64,000 nucleotides of DNA from Pseudomonas peli (GTDB taxonomy: Bacteria; Pseudomonadota; Gammaproteobacteria; Pseudomonadales; Pseudomonadaceae), in contig NZ_FMTL01000001.1 of assembly GCF_900099645.1 (NCBI RefSeq), positions 1,612,001-1,676,000 of the forward strand, in the 5' to 3' direction. The notes under the pieces are model-generated. The model made no database searches, was not told the DNA's origin, and saw only the letters and a program-made list of their open reading frames with translations. The translations under genes were made by a program, and so were the position numbers. This document shows, one piece after another, positions 46,663 to 54,436 of this stretch (positions within the stretch are counted from its first letter, which is position 1; each line of letters begins with the position of its first letter).

Positions 46663-46923
46663 TTACTCGCTGGTTTTACCACCGGCCTCATCGCACTTTT
46701 CTTGGGTCATCAAATTGAAACCCTGGCCTTTGCATTCCCCCTGGCCTTTGCAGGCATTCTTTGCAGTCATGCAATCGTTTTGGCCTTTGCAGCCATTCAC
46801 ACCAAAGCATTTGACTTCGGCTGTTTTCGCGTCCTGAGCCGCTTGAACCGGCAGGGTGGCAAATAGGCTGGCGGCAACGAGTGCCAATGCAGCGCCGGTA
46901 GCAACGGTATTTTTCGTCGACAT
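46663..46923 (-). CDS. bufA: Bufferin-like RiPP precursor (BufA1 / DUF2282 type)
   Basis: The 86-residue product has an N-terminal signal peptide (to about residue 29) and a short mature part with six cysteines at 39, 45, 51, 58, 64 and 77. They are arranged around repeated CKGQ motifs (GCKGQNDC, ACKGQGECKGQGF). This is the known design of bufferin precursors, whose cysteines are modified by a DUF692 enzyme to bind copper in the periplasm. It is first in the operon. The maturation is predicted, not shown here. Confidence 0.88.
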   Translation of the reverse strand: MSTKNTVATGAALALVAASLFATLPVQAAQDAKTAEVKCFGVNGCKGQNDCMTAKNACKGQGECKGQGFNLMTQEKCDEAGGKTSE

Positions 46924-47100
46924 AGTGGCTATCTCTCTTGAGCGTTGTGTGGGGGTCAGGACTATTTAGCGCCACTGACCGGAAGAAGCTTAGGCATCGC
47001 TGCCAGGCATGCCATAAAACGAATCCGCGCAGGCTTCATAAACGGGCATGAGTAGACACTACAGAGGCCCGTGGAGACTCGACAAGAGAGAAGTAGCAAC

Positions 47101-47155
47101 CTGACAGAACTGTAATGTTCAGCTCAGGTTTATGACAGGGCGCTCTGGTTAAGGT
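47101..47155 (+). promoter_or_regulatory. CopR-type box and promoter for the gene at 47238
   Basis: CTGACAGAACTGTAAT (47101-47116), then 16 bases, TGACAGG (47133-47139), then ten bases, TAAGGT (47150-47155). The three parts have the same order and exact spacing as at 27792 and 54335. It lies in the 314-bp gap that also holds the leftward buf promoter, for which I could not assign a motif. Confidence 0.72.
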
Positions 47156-47237
47156 TACTTCGAGCCTGAAGCTCAATGCCTGATGCCGACCCACTCAGGG
47201 TCACCGGGCCAACTGAACTGAATCGAGGAACGCCCAT

Positions 47238-47444
47238 ATGAAATCAATTAAAACCCTGTTCGTGGTTATCGCGCTTACCGCCTCCTCTTTGGCGATGGCC
47301 GAAGGCGGTGCTGACCGGACTTTTGCTCGCATGGAACAGGCCAGCAAAGTATCGATGGAAGCCTATCAACTGGCCCAGCAAGAGAAAAAAGAGTCGCCGG
47401 TTGCAGGTAATAAAACCCAAACAGCCGACCACGCTAACTGCTAG
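47238..47444 (+). CDS. Short PtrA-like periplasmic protein
   Basis: The 68-residue product has a signal peptide (MKSIKTLFVVIALTASSLAMA), then EGGADRTFARMEQASKVSME, the signature seen also at 27936 and 53918. The rest is short and polar and ends in TADHANC. It resembles PtrA, a small copper-induced protein of P. aeruginosa that affects type III secretion. Here its location directly before copAB suggests copper handling. Confidence 0.75.
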   Translation: MKSIKTLFVVIALTASSLAMAEGGADRTFARMEQASKVSMEAYQLAQQEKKESPVAGNKTQTADHANC

Positions 47445-47456
47445 TACACGGCCAAC

Positions 47457-47472
47457 CTGACAGAAATGTAAT
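47457..47472 (+). promoter_or_regulatory. CopR-type box upstream of copAB
   Basis: CTGACAGAAATGTAAT lies 170 bases before the multicopper oxidase gene and differs from the box at 47101 by one base. The TGWCAGG part found at the other sites is absent at the expected spacing. It may therefore be bound but drive a different kind of promoter. Confidence 0.6.
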
Positions 47473-47641
47473 CACTTAGCCGGTTGAGATATGGCAATTT
47501 CTCAAGCTCGCTGTCGAACCGATTTGAAAAATCACGGCAGTGGGCAAGGCTGATAGGGAAACCCTCCCAGGATGAAGCTGACAATCAACCTGAAGTTACG
47601 GTTGTTTACCCTGGTTCCTCTAACTGATTGGACATAACGGC

Positions 47642-49519
47642 ATGCACTGCAAAACCTCAAGACGAACCTTCGTAAAAGGCCTGGCCGCCACCGGCATTCT
47701 CGGAGGCCTTGGCTTGTGGCGCACTCCCGTTTGGGCGGTGACCAGCCCAGGTCAGCCCAACGTATTGACTGGTACCGACTTCGACTTATTCATTGGTGAA
47801 ACGCCAGTGAACATTACCGGAGCAGCCCGGACCGCGATGGCTATTAATGGGTCCATTCCAGGGCCAATTTTGCGCTGGCGGGAAGGCGATACCGTCACAC
47901 TGCGTGTGAAAAACCGCTTGGCCGAAGACACCTCGATTCACTGGCACGGCATCATTTTGCCCGCGAACATGGATGGTGTGCCTGGCTTGAGCTTCCACGG
48001 CATCGCGCCCGATGGCATGTACGAGTACAAGTTCAAGGTCAATCAAAATGGTACTTACTGGTACCACAGCCACTCTGGGTTGCAGGAGCAGATTGGCGTT
48101 TACGGTGCCCTGGTCATCGATGCCAAGGAGCCTGAGCCGTTTAGCTATGACCGTGACTACGTGGTGATGCTGACTGACTGGACTGATGAAGACCCAACAC
48201 GGTTATTGGCCAAGCTTAAAAAGCAGTCGGACTACTACAACCAGCACAAGCGCACCGTTGGCGACTTTATCAATGACGTGAGCGAGCAAGGTTGGTCGGC
48301 AGCGGTTGCTGATCGCAAGATGTGGGCCGAGATGAAGATGAGCCCCACTGATCTAGCCGACGTAAGTGCCTACACCTACACCTACCTGATGAATGGCCAG
48401 GCACCTAATGGGAACTGGACAGGTATTTTCAAACCGGGCGAAAAGCTCCGTTTGCGCTTCATTAACGGCTCGGCCATGACCTACTTCGACGTGCGCATTC
48501 CAGGCCTGAAGATGACGGTTGTTGCGGCCGATGGCCTGCACGTCAAGCCAGTCAGCGTTGATGAGCTGCGCATCGCCGTGGCCGAGACTTACGACGTGAT
48601 TGTCGAACTCGCTGACCAAGAGGCTTACACCATTTTTGCCCAGTCCATGGATCGCACCGGCTATGCCCGCGGCACTCTGGCTACACGTGAAGGGTTGAGC
48701 GCTCCAGTACCCGAAACCGATCCTCGCCCCCTGATCGCCATGGGCGACATGGGTATGGATCACGGCAGCATGGCGGGCATGGACCACGGCAGCATGCAAG
48801 GCGGCATGAGCGGCATGGATCACAGCAAGATGGCCGGGATGGACGCTGGCGGAATGCAAGGTGATATGGCAGGTATGGACCACAGCAAGATGGCTGGCAT
48901 GAGCCCTGGCACCATGCAGGGTGACATGGCCGGTATGGATCACAGCAAAATGACCGGCATGGACCATTCAGGTATGGCGGGTATGGGCGCAGCAATGCAA
49001 TCGCATCCGGCCTCTGAAACCAATAACCCGCTGGTCGACATGCAAACCATGACTCCGACCCACAAGCTTAACGATCCAGGTATCGGCCTACGCGACAATG
49101 GTCGTCGCGTGCTGACCTATTCCGACTTGAAAAGCATCTTCCCCGACCCGGATGGCCGCGAACCCAGCCGAACCATTGAGCTGCACCTCACCGGGCACAT
49201 GGAGAAATTTTCCTGGTCCTTCGACGGCATCAAGTTCTCGGATGCCGAGCCTTTGCGCCTTAAGTACGGCGAGCGTGTCCGCATCACGCTGGTCAACGAC
49301 ACCATGATGACTCACCCCATCCACCTTCACGGCATGTGGAGTGATCTGGAGGATGCGAACGGCAACTTCATGGTTCGTAAACACACCATCGACATGCCGC
49401 CAGGTTCCAAACGCAGTTATCGAGTGACTGCCGATGCATTGGGTCGCTGGGCCTACCACTGCCACCTACTACTCCACATGGAAATGGGCATGTTCCGTGA
49501 AGTTCGTGTGGATGAGTAA
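47642..49519 (+). CDS. copA: Periplasmic multicopper oxidase CopA
   Basis: The 625-residue product begins with a twin-arginine signal (SRRTFVKG) and has three cupredoxin domains. The four copper-binding regions are visible: HWHG (about residue 100), WYHSHSG (about 140), HPIHLHG (about 560) and HCHLLLHMEMGM (about 605-616). A Met-rich insert (about residues 370-450) holds many MDHSKMAGM-like repeats that bind extra copper in the family. It oxidises Cu(I) in the periplasm. This is PcoA/CopA, not the ATPase with the same gene symbol. Confidence 0.95.
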   Translation: MHCKTSRRTFVKGLAATGILGGLGLWRTPVWAVTSPGQPNVLTGTDFDLFIGETPVNITGAARTAMAINGSIPGPILRWREGDTVTLRVKNRLAEDTSIHWHGIILPANMDGVPGLSFHGIAPDGMYEYKFKVNQNGTYWYHSHSGLQEQIGVYGALVIDAKEPEPFSYDRDYVVMLTDWTDEDPTRLLAKLKKQSDYYNQHKRTVGDFINDVSEQGWSAAVADRKMWAEMKMSPTDLADVSAYTYTYLMNGQAPNGNWTGIFKPGEKLRLRFINGSAMTYFDVRIPGLKMTVVAADGLHVKPVSVDELRIAVAETYDVIVELADQEAYTIFAQSMDRTGYARGTLATREGLSAPVPETDPRPLIAMGDMGMDHGSMAGMDHGSMQGGMSGMDHSKMAGMDAGGMQGDMAGMDHSKMAGMSPGTMQGDMAGMDHSKMTGMDHSGMAGMGAAMQSHPASETNNPLVDMQTMTPTHKLNDPGIGLRDNGRRVLTYSDLKSIFPDPDGREPSRTIELHLTGHMEKFSWSFDGIKFSDAEPLRLKYGERVRITLVNDTMMTHPIHLHGMWSDLEDANGNFMVRKHTIDMPPGSKRSYRVTADALGRWAYHCHLLLHMEMGMFREVRVDE

Positions 49520-49531
49520 AGGAGATATCTG

Positions 49532-49831
49532 ATGAGTACTTTTATGAAGCGGAAGGCCCTGGTTGGCAGCGCTACCTTATTGAGCCTTTTGGCTGCCCTA
49601 CAAGCCCCGGTGTTGTTGGCCGGCGAAGGTCACAGTGAGCACGAACAACATGCTACTGAGACACAGGCTCCCAAATCGGTACCTGACAAGAAGGCCGCAC
49701 AAGCGAAGGAAAGGGCTGCTAGTCAGCAGATGGATCACGGGGACATGAACCATGGCGGCATGGATCACGAAAGCATGATGGATAAGCATGGCGGCACCGA
49801 AGCCGAAGCAGGTTCGAACCATGACCACTAG
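49532..49831 (+). CDS. His/Met-rich periplasmic protein between copA and copB
   Basis: The 99-residue product has a signal peptide (to about residue 30) and a low-complexity His/Met/Lys-rich mature part ([31 protein letters not shown]). It begins 13 bases after copA, with a GGAG ribosome site, and its end overlaps the copB start by 11 bases. It looks like a soluble copper sponge. It could have arisen from the repeat-rich N-terminal part of copB, which has the same motifs. Confidence 0.7.
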   Translation: MSTFMKRKALVGSATLLSLLAALQAPVLLAGEGHSEHEQHATETQAPKSVPDKKAAQAKERAASQQMDHGDMNHGGMDHESMMDKHGGTEAEAGSNHDH

Positions 49832-50855
49832 GTTTTTACGTCCGCCCCTAACAGCACTGGCAGTGTCGCTGAGCATGCTTGGCAGCGGGCTCACCCTCGC
49901 TGCGGAAGAAATGGATCATTCGGCAATGGGCCACGGTTCCATGCCGATGGACCATAGCAAAATGAACCACGGTTCTGCCAAAGAGCCGATGGAGACCATG
50001 GATCATAGCCAGATGGGCCAGAGCCATGAAAAGGCTCCGACTATGGACCACAGCAAGATGGGTCACGGCGCTATGCAGGGGCAGATGGAGGGTATGGATC
50101 ATTCAAAGATGAACCATGGTTCCGCTGAAGCCCCGAGAACTACCAGTCGCACGCCTATCCCGGTGCTGACAGATGCGGATCGTGAAGCAGCGTTCCCGCC
50201 GTTGCCAGGCCATAAGGTTCACGACAGCGCCATCAACAGCTTTTTCCTGCTCGATCAGCTCGAATACCAGGATGCCGATGAAGGCAGCACCTTGGCCTGG
50301 GATGCGTCCGGCTGGATTGGCGGAGACATCAATCGTCTCTGGCTTCGCTCCGAGGGTGAACGCACCAATGGCGTCACTGAGGATGCTGAATTGCAGGCCT
50401 TGTACGGGCGCTCGATTGGTCCTTGGTGGGATGTGGTCGCGGGTGTTCGCCAAGACTTCAAGCCAGAGTCGCCACAGACTTGGGCCGCATTCGGCATCCA
50501 GGGTATGGCGCTGTATGCCTTCGAGGCGGAGGCCACTGCCTTCGTCGGCGAGAACGGCCAGACGGCTGCGCGCTTAGAAGGCGAGTACGACATCCTGCTG
50601 ACCAATCGCCTGATCCTTCAGCCGACCGCTGAAGTGAATTTCTACGGCAAGAACGATCCCGAGCGAGGCATCGGCTCCGGCCTGGCCAATGCCGAGGTCG
50701 GTCTGCGGCTGCGTTACGAGATTATTCGCCAGTTCGCACCCTACATCGGCGTTTCCTGGAGTCGCTCCTTCGGCAACACGGCCGACCTGATGCGAGATGA
50801 GGGTGAGGATGTTGAGGAGGCACTCTTAGTTGCCGGTATTCGGATGTGGTTTTGA
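49821..50855 (+). CDS. copB: Outer-membrane copper resistance protein CopB
   Basis: The product has 344 residues when started at the ATG at 49821 ([17 protein letters not shown]). A signal peptide is followed by a Met/His-repeat region ([27 protein letters not shown]; about residues 30-100) and a C-terminal CopB beta-barrel domain of about 220 residues ending in ...GIRMWF. The terminal Phe is typical of outer-membrane proteins. It binds copper in the outer membrane with CopA. Confidence 0.92.
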   Translation: MTTRFLRPPLTALAVSLSMLGSGLTLAAEEMDHSAMGHGSMPMDHSKMNHGSAKEPMETMDHSQMGQSHEKAPTMDHSKMGHGAMQGQMEGMDHSKMNHGSAEAPRTTSRTPIPVLTDADREAAFPPLPGHKVHDSAINSFFLLDQLEYQDADEGSTLAWDASGWIGGDINRLWLRSEGERTNGVTEDAELQALYGRSIGPWWDVVAGVRQDFKPESPQTWAAFGIQGMALYAFEAEATAFVGENGQTAARLEGEYDILLTNRLILQPTAEVNFYGKNDPERGIGSGLANAEVGLRLRYEIIRQFAPYIGVSWSRSFGNTADLMRDEGEDVEEALLVAGIRMWF

Positions 50856-50864
50856 GAGCCTGAC

Positions 50865-51728
50865 ATGAAAAGAACAATTAAAACCTTAGTGGCGGCGGGT
50901 GTCGTCGGAAGCGCTGCATTAGTTGGCGGTGCCTACTTGGGCTTGGTCAACGTGGGTGCCGATGACCCTCACTTCCCGGCAGTACATGCTTTCCTGACAA
51001 TGGCCAGAGATCGCTCTATCGAAGTGCGTTCCAAAGATATAGAAGTACCCAATCTCAATGATGACGCGCTTATCAAAGCCGGGGCTGGTAACTACAATTC
51101 TATGTGCATCGGCTGTCATTTGGCACCGGGTGTTGCTGAAACAGAACTCAGCCAATCCCTCTATCCCGCTCCGCCGAACCTGACCAAGGTTGGCATTGAT
51201 GGCAATCCCGCCGCTGCATTTTGGGTGATCAAGCACGGTATCAAGGCCACAGGCATGCCGGCCTGGGGCAAGAGCATGGGCGATCAGTACATCTGGGGCA
51301 TGGTCGCGTTCCTCGATCAACTGCCGAAAATGGATGCCGGGCAGTATCAAGCCCTAGTTGCATCGAGCGGCGGTCACGATCATGGCGGCGGTGAGACCCA
51401 GATGCATAACCACGAAGGTCAACATGGAAGCGCCAAGACGGATCATCACGCCGAGCCTGAGGCTGCGACAGATCATCATGCTTCGGATAGTTCAAAGGCG
51501 AACGCAGGTGCCGACCATCACGGTGATTCGTCGAGCAGCGCAGATCATCACGCAGCAGATATGACGCCATCAGGCAGCGGCGCAGACCACCATGCGACGG
51601 ATGGCCAAACGGCGGAAGAGGCTGCTGGTCATCACGAAACAGAGCCAGCTCAAAAGGAGCAGGCCCCGGCCGCTGCTCCCAACACTCACACCCATGCCGA
51701 TGGCAAAGAGCACCTTCATGACAGCTAA
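50865..51728 (+). CDS. Periplasmic cytochrome c with a His-rich C-terminal tail
   Basis: The 287-residue product has an N-terminal hydrophobic anchor or signal segment. A class-I-like cytochrome c domain with the haem motif MCIGCH (about residue 81) and a possible axial Met in GIKATGMPAWG follow. After about residue 165 comes a 120-residue low-complexity tail with repeated DHH (TDHHAEPEA, TDHHAS, ADHHGDSSSS, ADHHAT). Such a tail on a cytochrome is unusual and should bind metal. It lies ten bases after copB, in the cop transcript. Confidence 0.85.
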   Translation: MKRTIKTLVAAGVVGSAALVGGAYLGLVNVGADDPHFPAVHAFLTMARDRSIEVRSKDIEVPNLNDDALIKAGAGNYNSMCIGCHLAPGVAETELSQSLYPAPPNLTKVGIDGNPAAAFWVIKHGIKATGMPAWGKSMGDQYIWGMVAFLDQLPKMDAGQYQALVASSGGHDHGGGETQMHNHEGQHGSAKTDHHAEPEAATDHHASDSSKANAGADHHGDSSSSADHHAADMTPSGSGADHHATDGQTAEEAAGHHETEPAQKEQAPAAAPNTHTHADGKEHLHDS

Positions 51729-51744
51729 ATGTAAAGGAGCACGG

Positions 51745-52173
51745 GTGGCGATGCTGGCCGCCTTGTTTATGACCTCGGCAGTTCAATCAGCTGATGCCCT
51801 GACAATCGACGTGCACCGTGATGCAAATTGTGGTTGCTGCAAGAAGTGGATCTCGCACTTGGAAGCGAACGGCTTCAGAGTCATCGACCATGTCGAGGGC
51901 GATATGACCTCGGTTAAGCAACGACTCGGTGTTGCACCACGACTGGCGTCCTGCCACACCGCCGTGATCGACGGCAAATTCGTCGAGGGTCACGTACCAG
52001 CAGCGCAAATCATCGAACTATCCAAACGTGATGATCTGGCTGGTATCGCCGTTCCCGGCATGCCGGCAGGCTCACCTGGTATGGAAGTTGGTGGTACGCA
52101 GCATGCCTATCAGGTTATCGGGTTGACCAAGGCGGGTACTGACCAAGTTATTGCCGACTACCCCGCGCAGTAA
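51745..52173 (+). CDS. DUF411 periplasmic metal-binding protein
   Basis: The product has a signal peptide (AMLAALFMTSAVQSADA) and the DUF411 domain with HRDANCGCCKKW and a C-terminal GxP-type strand, seen in proteins of copper clusters. I prefer the GTG at 51745, which lies five bases after a strong AAGGAG ribosome site. ATG codons at 51718 and 51751 are alternatives, and the long upstream reading overlaps the cytochrome gene. Product length is 142 residues. Confidence 0.82.
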   Translation: MAMLAALFMTSAVQSADALTIDVHRDANCGCCKKWISHLEANGFRVIDHVEGDMTSVKQRLGVAPRLASCHTAVIDGKFVEGHVPAAQIIELSKRDDLAGIAVPGMPAGSPGMEVGGTQHAYQVIGLTKAGTDQVIADYPAQ

Positions 52174-52188
52174 TATTCCCATCTAGAA

Positions 52189-52227
52189 CCGAGCACTCAG
52201 ACTTTTCATTCAAAGGTGAGTGCTCGG
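52189..52227 (+). terminator. Hairpin after the cop transcript
   Basis: CCGAGCACTC and GAGTGCTCGG form a perfect 10-bp stem with a 19-base loop, 16 bases after the DUF411 stop codon. No T-run follows directly. It probably marks the end of the cop transcript. Confidence 0.55.
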
Positions 52228-52315
52228 AATCACGATTTCTCACTCCTGCGCCCTCTGTTCCCCTCAATACAGCCCTTTACGACTAGCAGCACAACTAGCC
52301 GCATAGATCCGTATG

Positions 52316-52337
52316 AAAAAAGGCACCCGAGGGTGCC
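52316..52337 (-). terminator. Intrinsic terminator of the OprD-family gene
   Basis: On the minus strand GGCACCC TC GGGTGCC is followed by six Ts. It lies 85 bases downstream of the porin gene stop codon and fits a normal terminator. Confidence 0.82.
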
Positions 52338-52421
52338 GAAGGCTGTCTCCAAACCAAAGGAGCAATACAGGGGACAGCAGTGAAGCGAGGCGAGGGCCGC
52401 AGGGCACTTGCCGATGACGCT

Positions 52422-53744
52422 TTAAAGCACTTCGAGTGGGTACTCGACGATGAGACGAACCTCATCCAAATCTGACTCGAAGTCGGTTGCACGGGTCGTT
52501 GCCTGGCGAATGCGGAAGGACATGTCTTTCAGTGATCCGGCTTGCACGACGTACTTGGCTTCGATGTCGCGCTCCCACCGTTTCTGATCGGTCAGCGGAT
52601 TACCATCATCGCCGCGCCGCATGTAAACCTCGTTGGCGTTGGTGTAGTCAGCATCCCAGCCCTGCGCGTAGCGGGTCATGAAGCTCAGGCCGGGTACACC
52701 AAAAGGCTCCATGTCCAAGTCATAGCGCACCTGCCAGGACTTTTCCTTGGGCGAGTTGAAGTCGCTGTACTGGATGGAATTATCCAGGTAGATCGAGTCG
52801 GATTGACGCAGGTAATCGAAATCGTCATCGCCGTTATTGCGCTGAATGCCAACCATGACGGTATGGGCACCAAATTGTACTCCAGCCTTACCGCTCCAGA
52901 TGTTGTTATCGAAGCTGCCCAGATGTTGTTTTCCCTCATCGACAGCTTTGTAGTAATTAAGTCCACCGATCAAGGCAACATCGTCGGAGAGCGGATAGCT
53001 CAACGTGGTACCAGCGTAGTACTGGTTCCAAGCATCTTTGAGGCGGCTGGTATAGAGGCTGATGCCGACGTTGTCGTTGACCGAGTAATCACCACCAAAA
53101 TAGGCAATCCAGGGGGCGTCGACGGAGCCCGCATAGAACGTTGCGAAGCCATCGCGCATGCTGCTTGAGTTGGGCTCGCTCATTGAATGCAGGCGGCCAC
53201 CTTGCAGGGCCAAGCCATCAATACTGTTGTTGGCCACGGTGATACCGCGGAAGCTTTCGGGCAGTAGTCGCGAGTCGCCGTATTGAACAACGGGGCTGAC
53301 AGGGAAAACATCGCCAGCTTTGATGACTGTATCCATGAACCTGGCTTTAACCGCACCACCCACCTTGGAGTAGTCATCTTCGGGTTGCCCTGCACTGTTG
53401 TAAGGCATCACATCAACGGAGCCACCTGCGCCGGATCGCCCATCACCAGAGTCGAGTTTCAGGCCCAGCATCGCAAACGCGTCGATACCAAAGCCAACGG
53501 TACCCTCGGTGAATCCAGACTCAAACTGCCCAATGATCCCATGCGCCCACTCTTCCGAGTAACCATTACCTGTGCCGCTCGACTGACCCTTACGAAAGTC
53601 GCGATTGAAATAGAGGTTGCGATTCAGAATAGTGAGGCTGCTGCCCTCGACGAAGCCTTCGGCCTTTTCTTCGGCGGCAATTGCAGCCTGTCCGGTGCCG
53701 ATACTCAGAGCTATCAGCGATAAGCAAAAAAGGGGGTTATTCAT
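52422..53744 (-). CDS. OprD-family outer-membrane porin
   Basis: The 440-residue product has a signal peptide (to about residue 24) and the OprD-family pattern of a beta-barrel: FVEGSSLTILNRNLYFNRDF near the start, regular GFATFY/GISLYTSRL strands, and a C-terminal strand VRLIVEYPLEVL. The family takes up amino acids, peptides or aromatic acids, and the substrate cannot be read. Its neighbours are copper genes, and a variant cop box lies upstream, so it may be copper-regulated. Confidence 0.88.
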   Translation of the reverse strand: MNNPLFCLSLIALSIGTGQAAIAAEEKAEGFVEGSSLTILNRNLYFNRDFRKGQSSGTGNGYSEEWAHGIIGQFESGFTEGTVGFGIDAFAMLGLKLDSGDGRSGAGGSVDVMPYNSAGQPEDDYSKVGGAVKARFMDTVIKAGDVFPVSPVVQYGDSRLLPESFRGITVANNSIDGLALQGGRLHSMSEPNSSSMRDGFATFYAGSVDAPWIAYFGGDYSVNDNVGISLYTSRLKDAWNQYYAGTTLSYPLSDDVALIGGLNYYKAVDEGKQHLGSFDNNIWSGKAGVQFGAHTVMVGIQRNNGDDDFDYLRQSDSIYLDNSIQYSDFNSPKEKSWQVRYDLDMEPFGVPGLSFMTRYAQGWDADYTNANEVYMRRGDDGNPLTDQKRWERDIEAKYVVQAGSLKDMSFRIRQATTRATDFESDLDEVRLIVEYPLEVL

Positions 53745-53878
53745 GTGACACTCCTGAATTATTTGGCAGTTTTATCTCGGTGAGATTTCTTGTAGTAGTT
53801 GCCGTAGCGCGCCAGGCATCGCCCGTGCGCGCTCACGCCATACTTCCACACGCCAAATAACGTCAGGGTGACTTGAAA

Positions 53879-53893
53879 ATTACTTTTAAGTCA
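53879..53893 (-). promoter_or_regulatory. Variant CopR-type box upstream of the OprD-family gene
   Basis: On the minus strand TGACTTAAAAGTAAT matches the cop-box pattern with one core mismatch (A for T before GTAAT), 135 bases before the porin start. The TGWCAGG part is not found. The evidence is weak. Confidence 0.3.
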
Positions 53894-53917
53894 GTGACCT
53901 GTAAGCTCCTATGTAGC

Positions 53918-54250
53918 TCAGTTTTGATTCCGGCAGGCTGTACCCATTGCCCGATATTCAATAGTCTGCAAATCGCCGCTGGAGTCCTCATAGGTCATCT
54001 GAGCCGGCATTACCTCGCAACCAGAGCCTGTAGGACTCGTATGTACAACCTTCGCGATGTCCAGCTTCATGCCGTAGCGATAGTGAGTCACCTCGGGCGG
54101 AGTCTTGCCACGAGCAGCAGCGTATTCCTGCATCGCTCTTTCATTATCCTGAATCATTCGACCATAGACGCGGTCACCGCCGCCTTCGGCCATAACCAGG
54201 GACGATGCAGAAAGAATAGATACCGCCAAGACAGCTTTAAGAATGTTCAC
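53918..54250 (-). CDS. DUF2790 small periplasmic protein
   Basis: The 110-residue product starts at a GTG at 54248-54250 behind GAGGAA. It has a signal peptide (ILKAVLAVSILSASSLVMA), the EGGGDRVYGRM signature, and then a DUF2790-like domain (TPPEVTHYRYGMKLDIAKVV, MTYEDSSGDLQTIEYRAMGT). Two cysteines may form a disulfide. The N-terminal signature is shared with the genes at 27936 and 47238, and so is the promoter element. Function unknown. The relatives are copper-induced in P. aeruginosa. Confidence 0.8.
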   Translation of the reverse strand: MNILKAVLAVSILSASSLVMAEGGGDRVYGRMIQDNERAMQEYAAARGKTPPEVTHYRYGMKLDIAKVVHTSPTGSGCEVMPAQMTYEDSSGDLQTIEYRAMGTACRNQN

Positions 54251-54280
54251 GTTTAATTCCTCTACTTAGGTTGTAGTGAA

Positions 54281-54335
54281 AATATAAACGTAGGCACCTG
54301 TCATCAAAGTGAAGCGAAAATTACATCTTCGTAAT
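54281..54335 (-). promoter_or_regulatory. CopR-type box and promoter for the DUF2790 gene
   Basis: On the minus strand: ATTACGAAGATGTAAT (54335-54320), 16 bases, TGACAGG (54303-54297), ten bases, TATATT (54286-54281). This is the same layout as at 27792 and 47101, here with the best -10. It lies 30 bases before the start codon. The box is a near-perfect palindrome. Confidence 0.75.
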
Positions 54336-54436
54336 TGCAGTATTAGGGAGCTTTTTAGTAGCTCAAAAATATTAAATGACAGGGGCAACTCAGACTTCCT
54401 CTCCAGTTACCCCGAGTCATCCCCAGACCTGCTACA

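Noticed and set aside
48353..48967. A 204-codon minus-strand frame rich in His/Ala inside the multicopper oxidase gene
   Set aside because: It is the antisense reading of the MDHSKM repeats and not a gene.
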